In this document: piece by piece, positions 1-6,068 of the stretch
Layout of the letters: each line of letters opens with the position of its first letter
Position numbering within the stretch: position 1 is the first letter of the stretch
From: Acidobacteriaceae bacterium
GTDB taxonomy: Bacteria > Acidobacteriota > Terriglobia > Terriglobales > Acidobacteriaceae
DNA length: 9,011 bases
NCBI GenBank assembly: GCA_030042915.1
Contig: JASHYS010000020.1
Span: forward strand, 1 to 9,011
Direction: 5' to 3'
Program-made: the position numbers and the translations under genes
Notes under the pieces: model-generated
The model's input: the letters and a program-made list of their open reading frames with translations, nothing else
What the model was told of the DNA's origin: nothing
The model's database searches: none

Positions 1-596
1 CGCAGATCGATCTCATTCTTGCGCAGGAGTTCTGCCGCATTCTTAAATGTCTCCAGCGTCATGCGCTTGTTCAGGCGCGGCAGAATCTCCGAATGCACTG
101 TCTCAAGACCCATTGCAACTTCGAGCTTGCCGCGAATCAAGTCTCTGAATTTGACGCACGCGTCGCCGACCAATGAAGGATGACATTCGACAATTACGCG
201 CTCAAAGGCATTGACACGCTCGGCAATCTCCTCATAGTCTCCCGGTGGGATCGCGCGTGGATCGAAGAAGCTGCCGGAGTTGTAGAGCTTGACATGGCGC
301 GCGGTGGGCAGTCGCTCAAGCGCATAATCAATCTGCTGCGCGATCGCGCCGGCCGGCACAGTTTCGGTCAGCGTGCTGCGCCACAGGTCGCACATCAGGC
401 ATCGCCACGGACACTCGCGATTGGTCAGAAAAATCGTCGCCGTCGGGACCCTCTCGCCGTCGGCCGTTCGCTCTTCTTCAATAAAGAAAGCATGGGGCCG
501 CCGGGGGTCGACGGGGATCCTCGTCCCGCGCCGCGCAACAATCCACTGGTCGCGCTCATGAGCGGCATCGGGATAAGTCGACAACAAGGGAAGCAT
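1..596 (-). CDS. Radical SAM protein, Elp3/RaSEA-like (TIGR01210-type), partial
   Basis: Only the first 198 codons are present; the gene continues past the left edge. A CX3CX2C cluster at Cys62, Cys66 and Cys69 (ECPWRCLMCDLW) is the radical SAM signature that binds the [4Fe-4S] cluster and S-adenosylmethionine. Further on, a GLET motif (about residues 164-167) followed by ILPRLNKRMT resembles the conserved region of the Elp3/MiaB-like radical SAM group, and I think the closest relatives are the archaeosine-synthase RaSEA-like (TIGR01210) proteins. The start ATG at 596-594 overlaps the TAA of the upstream gene (TAATG), and no good Shine-Dalgarno precedes it, so translation is probably coupled to the upstream asparagine-synthetase-like gene. 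The substrate is unknown: a modified nucleoside is possible by family, and a small molecule is possible by context. Radical SAM assignment is certain; the subfamily is moderate. Confidence 0.88.
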   Translation of the reverse strand, partial: MLPLLSTYPDAAHERDQWIVARRGTRIPVDPRRPHAFFIEEERTADGERVPTATIFLTNRECPWRCLMCDLWRSTLTETVPAGAIAQQIDYALERLPTARHVKLYNSGSFFDPRAIPPGDYEEIAERVNAFERVIVECHPSLVGDACVKFRDLIRGKLEVAMGLETVHSEILPRLNKRMTLETFKNAAELLRKNEIDL

Positions 597-1927
597 TACT
601 CGTATAGCGAGAGGAAACGGTTGCGGTACTCGGTTTCGCGATAGGGCAGGCTCTGCCGCAGCGCGCCTTCAGAGAGCGCCCCATGCTGAAAGCGTCGTTT
701 GAGAAAGACCGGCATCTTCAATCCCGTCATAGCCTCGACTCCACGTGAAACCACTTCGCCCTTCAATGCATAAAGCCGTTCCACGTCGTAGCCGGTGAGC
801 TCGACGAAGGGAATTGCCTCGGCAATGGCAATCACAAAGGGCATTGTGTAGGGGCTGAATCCGCTGAATCCGTAGCGGCGCGCCGTAGCGTAGGTACGCA
901 CATAGGAGCGGCTCAGCCCGCCGCTATAGGTAAGCGAGTGTTTGATCTTTCCCACGCCCCAGCCTTCCTGATACAGCATGGGGTTGTTGATCACACTGCG
1001 TATCGTCAGCTCAGGATTGGCCTCGATGGGATAGTCCTTCAGATTTTCGTCGCCGCCGTCGCCGTCGATCAGGTAGCGCCAGTCGGGGTAGCGCGCGCGG
1101 ATTCCTTTTGCCAGCGCCAGCGCCATGGTCGCCGATTCAATATCGAGCGCCTTGTAATCTTCAATCACGCGGACGGTCTCGCCGACGTCGAGTGCCGCAG
1201 TATCACTCTCGATGGCCTCAAGGAAGAGCGATAGCCCAAGACGCTCGAGGAAGTCGCGCGCCTGCTGCAGGTCGGGACCATCGCCCAGGTCGAGCACGAA
1301 TGCCTTCAGCCTTGCGGGGCTCATGCCGAGCTTGCGCAATATGTGGTATGTGACAAGAAGTACGCTTCCGCTATCAATGCCTCCCGAGAAGCACACGCCA
1401 ATCGGTGCGCCCCTGGGAATCGAGCGAAGCCATAAGGCGATCTCGTCAGCAAGCGCGGAAATGTAGGCGCGGCCGATCACATCGAGGTCGGCGGGGAGCT
1501 TCGCATCCGGCGGCGTAAAGAATCGTTCGTAAATGGGATCAGGATCTGGGCAGCCTACGAGTTGCAGTTCGACCACATAATGTGCAGGCACCATGCGCGT
1601 GTAGTTCGGCCGGAACTGTTCCGCGAGCCCTTCGCTTTTGAGCCACTCGTGAATGCTGTCGATGCGATCGGAAACAATAAGCGCGGGGCCCTCTTTGCGC
1701 TTGGCCAGAAAGTAACGCATTGGCCTGTCGAGCGAACGCGCCATCCGCACCGTTCGGCCCCGTTTAGCAATCAATGCGAAGGAGCCGTGAATCCGGTTGA
1801 CGCTCTCCGCCGGACCGTCGAGCACCAGCGCGCGCGCTTCTTCCACACTCATGCCGTAGAGATGATTCAGCTCCGGGTCGGTGAGGTCAATTACGCGTTC
1901 AATCTGTTCGTACATATCGACAAGCAT
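596..1927 (-). CDS. Asparagine-synthetase-like PP-loop enzyme lacking the glutaminase nucleophile
   Basis: A 443-residue protein from the ATG at 1927. The C-terminal two thirds is an asparagine-synthetase-type ATP pyrophosphatase domain: SGGIDS at about 181-186 is the PP-loop that binds ATP, and GDGGDE at about 289-294 matches the G-E-G-x-D-E motif of AsnB that holds Mg/pyrophosphate. The N-terminal part (about 40-95, with HGSFALIAK and SLDRPMRYFL) looks like the second half of a class II glutamine amidotransferase domain, but the domain is too short and has no N-terminal Cys2. Ammonia release from glutamine is therefore not expected. By family it should activate a carboxylate as the acyl-adenylate and transfer it to an amine, as AsnB, beta-lactam synthetase and lasso cyclase do; the substrate is not known. 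An in-frame GTG at 1963 would add 12 residues, but GGAG upstream of the ATG favours 1927. It lies 99 nt behind the transporter and overlaps the radical SAM gene by 1 nt. Confidence 0.88.
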   Translation of the reverse strand: MLVDMYEQIERVIDLTDPELNHLYGMSVEEARALVLDGPAESVNRIHGSFALIAKRGRTVRMARSLDRPMRYFLAKRKEGPALIVSDRIDSIHEWLKSEGLAEQFRPNYTRMVPAHYVVELQLVGCPDPDPIYERFFTPPDAKLPADLDVIGRAYISALADEIALWLRSIPRGAPIGVCFSGGIDSGSVLLVTYHILRKLGMSPARLKAFVLDLGDGPDLQQARDFLERLGLSLFLEAIESDTAALDVGETVRVIEDYKALDIESATMALALAKGIRARYPDWRYLIDGDGGDENLKDYPIEANPELTIRSVINNPMLYQEGWGVGKIKHSLTYSGGLSRSYVRTYATARRYGFSGFSPYTMPFVIAIAEAIPFVELTGYDVERLYALKGEVVSRGVEAMTGLKMPVFLKRRFQHGALSEGALRQSLPYRETEYRNRFLSLYE

Positions 1928-2011
1928 AGCACTCGGCTTTCTCCACTCGGCACGGGCCAGCACCTGCCAGCCGCAAAAACTTCCGTCAAGCTTCCAAAGG
2001 GTAAAGCTCAG

Positions 2012-2030
2012 GTAACCCTCTTGCGGTTAC
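2012..2030 (-). repeat. Small hairpin across the transporter stop codon
   Basis: GTAACC (2012-2017) and GGTTAC (2025-2030) form a perfect 6-bp inverted repeat with a 7-nt loop, and the transporter's TAA stop lies inside one arm. No T-tract follows on the minus strand, so I do not call it an intrinsic terminator. It may protect the 3' end or be chance. Confidence 0.25.
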
Positions 2031-3157
2031 AAGACTCGCAAGATCGCGATATTTAGTCCCACCATCAGGCATGCTGAAGCCGGGATGACCAACAATGCTC
2101 TCTTGAGCCGTAAGGGATCTTCCCCTGCAATAGAGCCGATGATCCGCGAACTGACGGCAAGTCCGGTCCATCCGCATGTGATCACAAACCCAATGGCAGT
2201 GCCCGGCATGCGAGGGAAGGCGTCGCCAACGATGGCCAGGGTTGTGGGGAAAACGGGAGCCATGGAGATTCCTGCGAGGAAAACGAGCAAGCCTGTAAGC
2301 GATGGCTTCCTTGTAAGCAAGGCGAGGAGCGTTGTAATAGCCATAGCGGCGGAGGCCACAAGCGTAACGACCGCATTCGATGCGTGGATGAGGATCGGTG
2401 CGACAGCAATGCGCCCCGCCAGAAGTCCCAGCGCGAATCCCAGTGAGAGGATGTTCAAGGCGCGCGACTCGGGTATGCCCTGAGCAACCAGGTGACGCAC
2501 CAACCAATTCCAGATGCCTACCTCGCAGGCGACGTAGAGAAACAAAAAGAATCCAAGTAGATAGAGGAGAGGGCGTCCGAAGATGACGCCCGCTTCAGCG
2601 GGAACAAAGTTGTTGGTGCTGGACGGCGGAGGCATTTTGGTCACGACTTGAATGGCAATCATCACCGCGGTCAACGAGGCGATGGTGTAGCAGAGCCGGA
2701 CCCAGTTGCGAGCGAACAGATTGGCGGCAATGAATGGCGTCGCCAGGCCCCCTAATCCGAAGAATAGATTGACAAGATTTAAGGCGGTGCCGCGATGTGC
2801 TTCGCTGACATCGCTGACCAGCGCGTTCGCTCCGGTGACTACCATTCCGCCGCCTATCCCCAGTACGAAGAGCAGGAGCACAATGGCCCAGAATCCTCTA
2901 GAACGCGGCAAAAGGACGAGCGGAACGGCAATGAGAGCCGCGCCCAGGATCAGGCCGATCTTGTCTCCTTGCCAATCGAGCAACGGCCCAACCGACAGCG
3001 AAGCCAGAATGAGCCCCAATGCCTGGGCGAACGCGATCGTTCCATTTTGCCTGGGAGTGAGATGAAACCGATCGGAAAGATCGGGCAGAATCGTGCCCAG
3101 CAAGGCACTGATCATGCCGTAGACAAAGATCGTACCAATTGCGACAAAGATCAGCAT
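2027..3157 (-). CDS. MFS transporter, fucose-permease (FHS)-like
   Basis: A 376-residue, very hydrophobic protein with about 12 predicted membrane helices, so an inner-membrane secondary carrier. GPLLDWQGDKIG at residues 57-68 fits the major facilitator loop 2-3 motif (G-x3-D-x2-G-[RK]-x-G, loosely). LNLVNLFFGLGGLATPF and GISMAPVFPTTLA resemble the matching segments of the fucose:H+ symporter/GluP branch, whose members carry sugars; the real substrate here is unknown and export is equally possible. The ATG at 3157 is chosen because AAAGGAA lies 9 nt before it. An upstream in-frame TTG at 3214 would add 19 polar residues that run through a strong hairpin, which makes it unlikely. It is the first gene of the minus-strand operon and stands divergent from the metallopeptidase-like gene. 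Confidence 0.88.
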   Translation of the reverse strand: MLIFVAIGTIFVYGMISALLGTILPDLSDRFHLTPRQNGTIAFAQALGLILASLSVGPLLDWQGDKIGLILGAALIAVPLVLLPRSRGFWAIVLLLFVLGIGGGMVVTGANALVSDVSEAHRGTALNLVNLFFGLGGLATPFIAANLFARNWVRLCYTIASLTAVMIAIQVVTKMPPPSSTNNFVPAEAGVIFGRPLLYLLGFFLFLYVACEVGIWNWLVRHLVAQGIPESRALNILSLGFALGLLAGRIAVAPILIHASNAVVTLVASAAMAITTLLALLTRKPSLTGLLVFLAGISMAPVFPTTLAIVGDAFPRMPGTAIGFVITCGWTGLAVSSRIIGSIAGEDPLRLKRALLVIPASACLMVGLNIAILRVL

Positions 3158-3166
3158 CTGGCAAGC

Positions 3167-3173
3167 TTCCTTT
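3167..3173 (-). promoter_or_regulatory. Ribosome binding site of the MFS transporter
   Basis: AAAGGAA on the minus strand, 9 nt before the ATG at 3157. It decides that start over the upstream TTG at 3214, which has no comparable site. Confidence 0.65.
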
Positions 3174-3178
3174 CGGCC

Positions 3179-3201
3179 CGCCGGAGCCCACCGCTCCGGC
3201 G
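3179..3201 (-). repeat. Strong hairpin in the transporter 5' leader
   Basis: CGCCGGAG (3179-3186) and CTCCGGCG (3194-3201) are perfect 8-bp inverted arms, all but one pair G:C, with a 7-nt loop. In the transporter mRNA the stem ends about 5 nt before AAAGGAA, so it could affect ribosome access or mRNA stability. No T-tract follows, so it is not a classical terminator. Confidence 0.6.
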
Positions 3202-3283
3202 TGAAGATGCACAATTATCGTAAAGCTTGCCGGTCAGCCGATGCAGTTGGATCCGCAGTCTTCTCGACCGACGAGGCGGGGCT

Positions 3284-3294
3284 GCAATAATTGC
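3284..3294. repeat. 11-bp palindrome in the divergent region
   Basis: GCAAT-A-ATTGC is a perfect dyad centred on 3289. It overlaps the possible TTG start (3291) of the peptidase-like gene and lies about 130 bp from the transporter start. Operator function is only a guess. Confidence 0.3.
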
Positions 3295-3308
3295 CCCGAG
3301 CCCTCCTT

Positions 3309-3875
3309 ATGTGGACCGACAGACCTCCCCGCGGCAAAGGCCGGACGGACTTTTTGAAGAGCGATAGCATCAATAGCCTCGATCTGCCGCAGGACACGGA
3401 GTCGCTCCCGCAGGCCGCCAAGGACATTGGCGCAGCCATGCAGACCGGCAAGACGGCGGAGGTTCAAGTGGCTTGCGCGGAGTTTCTTTCGCGTGCCTGC
3501 CCTTTCTATCAGGTTCCAACGTGCCTTGTCCGGGTGCTCGCCGCGAGGCCGCTGCGAGGACGCGAATGGACCATTGAACTGTTCGGCGACTATGACCCTG
3601 GGACAATGCTCATGCGCTTGTGGATGCGGACTGCGATCAAAAAGGAAATCACATCGTTTGGAACCTTTCTGAGCACGCTATGCCATGAGCTCTGTCACCA
3701 CCTCGACCACCATTTATTCAAGTTCAGCGACTCTTGGCACACGAGAGGATTCTACGAACGCAGCGCCGTTCTCTACCATCATGCGCGGGAGACACCGTAT
3801 AAGCGGCTCTTCTGGGCTCGCATGGCTGGAGAACGCTGGCGGATTGACTGGCCGAGAACGAACCGGGGCGAGTGA
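3309..3875 (+). CDS. Small HExxH metallopeptidase-like protein (SprT/minigluzincin-type)
   Basis: A 188-residue protein counted from the ATG at 3309. It carries a zincin motif, CHELCHHLDHH, with His126, Glu127 and His130 as expected zinc ligand, catalytic base and second ligand. WHTRGFYERS follows, with His144 a likely third ligand, similar in layout to the H-G-x-x-F element of SprT-type peptidases. No signal peptide or membrane segment is visible, so it is probably cytoplasmic. The C-terminus is rich in Trp and Arg. The start is uncertain: an in-frame TTG at 3291 has GAGGCGGGG upstream and adds 6 residues, whereas the ATG has no clear Shine-Dalgarno. It stands divergent from the transporter operon and 154 bp before the B12 radical SAM gene on the same strand, so joint transcription with the latter is possible. 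The peptidase fold is likely; activity and substrate are unknown. Confidence 0.75.
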   Translation: MWTDRPPRGKGRTDFLKSDSINSLDLPQDTESLPQAAKDIGAAMQTGKTAEVQVACAEFLSRACPFYQVPTCLVRVLAARPLRGREWTIELFGDYDPGTMLMRLWMRTAIKKEITSFGTFLSTLCHELCHHLDHHLFKFSDSWHTRGFYERSAVLYHHARETPYKRLFWARMAGERWRIDWPRTNRGE

Positions 3876-3938
3876 CGATGGACCGGCAGCTTTCACCTCA
3901 TCTGTTCTGGCAATAATCTCGGCCTGATTTGCCTAACC

Positions 3939-3989
3939 CGCCTCGATGATTCACACTGGAAGCATACCTGCAGCCAGGCAATCGAGGCG
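3939..3989 (+). repeat. 9-bp inverted repeat before the B12 radical SAM gene
   Basis: CGCCTCGAT (3939-3947) and ATCGAGGCG (3981-3989) are perfect inverted arms with a 33-nt spacer that itself contains CCTG-CAGC-CAGG. The second arm ends 40 nt before the ATG at 4030, so it would lie in the leader or promoter zone. I see no B12-box sequence, so a cobalamin riboswitch is not supported. Confidence 0.4.
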
Positions 3990-4029
3990 CGTTCACCGCC
4001 GCCGATGCCTCATGGTGGTGCGAGACCCA

Positions 4030-5514
4030 ATGAATGCGTTGCTCGTCTATCCCAGATTCCCCGACACCTACTGGAGCTTCCGATACGCTTTGTCATTCCA
4101 GGGGAAACGCGCAGCGCAGCCTCCGCTTGGCTTAATGACCATCGCCGCCCTGCTGCCTGTGTCCTGGAACAAGCGTCTCGTCGACACCAATGTCGAGCGG
4201 CTGAAGGACTCCGATCTTGCGTGGGCCGATGTCGTGCTCTTGAGCGGAATGCACGTGCAGCAGGAGAGCCTGCTCTCCATCGCTCGCCGATGCCGCGCGC
4301 GCGGGCTCCGTACCATTGTGGGCGGCCCCATCGCCAACAGTGTGCCGCCGGCAGCTCTGGAGGCAGACTGCGTGGTCATTGGAGAAGCCGAGGATCTAAT
4401 AGTTACGCTTGCCCGCCATCTCGAATCCGGCTCTTTGCGCTCTGTCTACCAGGCCGATGAGTATCCATCGATGGAGCGCAGCCCTCTGCCTGATCTCAGC
4501 CTGATCCGTTTGAATCGTTACAGCACAATGACGGTTCAGTATTCGCGCGGCTGCCCGTTCAATTGCGAGTTCTGCGACATCATCGAAATCTATGGCCGCC
4601 GCCCGCGGACGAAAGCGGTCTCTCAGGTGATCGCCGAATTCAATCAGTTGTATGGGGCCGGCTGGCGCGGCCCTGTTTTCATCGTCGATGACAACTTCAT
4701 CGGCAACAAGCTTCGAGCCCGCAATCTCCTTGCAGCTCTGGCTGAGTGGGGGAAGGCTCGCGGCTATCCTTTCCGGCTCATTACGGAGGCTTCGCTCAAT
4801 CTGGCCGATGATCGCGATTTGCTCCAAAGTATGAAGGATGCGGGTTTCACGGCCGTCTTTCTGGGGATTGAGACTCCAGACGAATCGAGCCTGAAGGCCA
4901 CGAACAAGCTGCAAAACACGCGCCGCGACCTGCTCGAAAGCGTTGCCCTCATCCAACGGTACGGAATCGAAGTCATGGGCGGATTCATTCTCGGTTTCGA
5001 TACCGATCGCGAAGACATTTTCGACCGTCTCGTGGACTTTATTCAAAAGAGCGCGATTCCTGTTGCGATGGTTGGACTTTTACAGGCCATGCCCGGCACA
5101 CAGCTTTTTCGGCGCCTGTCGGGTGAAGGGCGCATTCTGCATGATGGAGGAGGTAATAATACCGGCTGCGAATTGAATTTCCTTCCGCGCATGGATGCGG
5201 CCCGCTTGCTTGCGGGCTACCGTTCCGTCCTGCGCCGGATCTACGCCTGCGATGCTTACTATGAAAGGGTTCGAGAATATTTAAGCCGCTGCCGCCCGCA
5301 CTATCGGCCGCACATCAGTTTCGGCAATGTACGCGCGCTGTTCCTGTCCGTCCTGCGCCAGGGAATACAGGGAAAATCGCGGCTCAGTTACTGGAAGTTT
5401 TTGCTCTCCGCGGCCACCCGTCATCGCCGCTCATTTGGCGCTGCCATGACACTGGCAGTGATGGGATACCACTTTCAAATCATGACCGAGCAGCTTTTAA
5501 AGGCAGATGCCTGA
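4030..5514 (+). CDS. B12-binding-domain radical SAM enzyme, DUF4070/HpnP-like family
   Basis: A 494-residue protein. Residues about 1-130 form a Rossmann-like cobalamin-binding domain (PPLGLMTIAALLP, SGMHVQQESL, TIVGGP). The radical SAM core follows, with Cys175, Cys179 and Cys182 in RGCPFNCEFCDI and then YGRRPR, VDDNFIGN and the GIET motif near 279-282. The C-terminal part (about 365-494) matches the DUF4070-type tail. Length, order and motifs match the class B radical SAM group containing hopanoid C-2 methylase HpnP and bacteriochlorophyll methylases BchQ/BchR, which use methylcobalamin to methylate unactivated carbon. I do not name it hpnP, because this family is broad and no hopanoid genes are next to it. 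The ATG at 4030 is chosen because family members start with a similar MNALLVYP-type segment; in-frame ATGs at 4012 and 3946 would add 6 or 28 residues unlike the family. Confidence 0.9.
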   Translation: MNALLVYPRFPDTYWSFRYALSFQGKRAAQPPLGLMTIAALLPVSWNKRLVDTNVERLKDSDLAWADVVLLSGMHVQQESLLSIARRCRARGLRTIVGGPIANSVPPAALEADCVVIGEAEDLIVTLARHLESGSLRSVYQADEYPSMERSPLPDLSLIRLNRYSTMTVQYSRGCPFNCEFCDIIEIYGRRPRTKAVSQVIAEFNQLYGAGWRGPVFIVDDNFIGNKLRARNLLAALAEWGKARGYPFRLITEASLNLADDRDLLQSMKDAGFTAVFLGIETPDESSLKATNKLQNTRRDLLESVALIQRYGIEVMGGFILGFDTDREDIFDRLVDFIQKSAIPVAMVGLLQAMPGTQLFRRLSGEGRILHDGGGNNTGCELNFLPRMDAARLLAGYRSVLRRIYACDAYYERVREYLSRCRPHYRPHISFGNVRALFLSVLRQGIQGKSRLSYWKFLLSAATRHRRSFGAAMTLAVMGYHFQIMTEQLLKADA

Positions 5515-5582
5515 CCGAAGGGCCTGCTGCTCAACAAATGTCCGCGACCGCCACGCTCACGCCGGCAAATCGACTCGGCTAT

Positions 5583-6068
5583 TTATTTGCGGCCGGAACG
5601 AACATGGAACAGACGCTTGTCGTACTTGATCCAGTTGCATTCCGCGATGGTTATCTTCTCGGCGTCGTGGTGGAGAGGATTCAGCAGGATGTTGATCGAC
5701 CGCGGTGACGGAAAAGATGGCACTGAAACCAACGCAGAGGCTTTGCTTTGGAGCCAATCGTCGCCAGCTCGACGGCAAACCCCAATTGGCGCCTCAAGGT
5801 CGAATGCTTTGCCTTTGCCGTCGGAAAGCGCGGTCATGGCTGAATGGACTTCATCGTCAACCTGGACCTCAATGAGCTGGTATTTCTCAGGGAACAACGT
5901 TGGATTCCCCTTCAGGTTCGCGAGAGCCTCCAGCAGGGCCACGGCTGGATGCTCGGAGAGATACACGATGCGTTTCCCCGGAGCAGCGGTATGCCAGCGC
6001 CCATCCGATTTTTCTCCCCCAAAACCAGCCAAATCGCAATGGTTGCTGATTCTCCAGAGGGCTTTCAA
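5583..6068 (-). CDS. RES-domain toxin of an Xre-RES toxin-antitoxin pair
   Basis: A 161-residue protein with the RES fold order: Arg6 in LWRIS, GRWH at 23-26, IVYLSEHPAVALLEAL at 34-49 (Tyr36, Glu47) and LVSVPSFPSPRSINILLNP at 113-131, where Ser114/Ser117 lie in the conserved serine region. The family's conserved Arg, Glu and Ser are therefore all in place and the toxin looks intact. Characterised RES toxins (Pseudomonas putida RES, Mycobacterium tuberculosis MbcT) break down NAD+ and arrest growth unless bound by their Xre/MbcA-type antitoxin. The start is TTG at 6068, inside the antitoxin's TGA stop (TTGA, 4-nt ORF overlap), with GAGGGG 8 nt upstream. Coupling plus a weak start codon would keep toxin below antitoxin. 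It faces the B12 radical SAM gene tail to tail with a 68-bp gap. Confidence 0.93.
   Translation of the reverse strand: MKALWRISNHCDLAGFGGEKSDGRWHTAAPGKRIVYLSEHPAVALLEALANLKGNPTLFPEKYQLIEVQVDDEVHSAMTALSDGKGKAFDLEAPIGVCRRAGDDWLQSKASALVSVPSFPSPRSINILLNPLHHDAEKITIAECNWIKYDKRLFHVRSGRK

Larger units (their letters stand above)
3158..3308. promoter_or_regulatory. Divergent intergenic region, putative two-way promoter zone
   Basis: This 151-bp gap separates the minus-strand transporter operon from the plus-strand peptidase-like gene, so promoters for both should lie here. On the minus strand GATAAT (3219-3214) is one base off the -10 consensus, but I find no matching -35. A perfect 11-bp palindrome, GCAATAATTGC (3284-3294), lies beside the peptidase start and could bind a dimeric regulator. 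No sigma-70 promoter can be fixed with confidence. Confidence 0.35.

Noticed and set aside
596..1927. A lasso-peptide cyclase with a complete lasso cluster.
   Set aside because: There is no precursor peptide, no transglutaminase-like B protein and no ABC transporter nearby, and the protein is shorter than lasso cyclases.
2012..2030. A rho-independent terminator after the transporter gene.
   Set aside because: The stem is only 6 bp and no T-tract follows on the minus strand. The next gene is close and on the same strand, so readthrough is expected.
3876..4029. A cobalamin riboswitch before the B12 radical SAM gene.
   Set aside because: No B12-box-like conserved sequence is seen and the space is too short for a complete element; only the inverted repeat is supported.
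5565..5590. A bidirectional terminator between the convergent B12 radical SAM and RES genes (GCAAAT / ATTTGC).
   Set aside because: The stem is a 6-bp AT-rich pairing with a 14-nt loop that overlaps the RES stop, so it is too weak to call.
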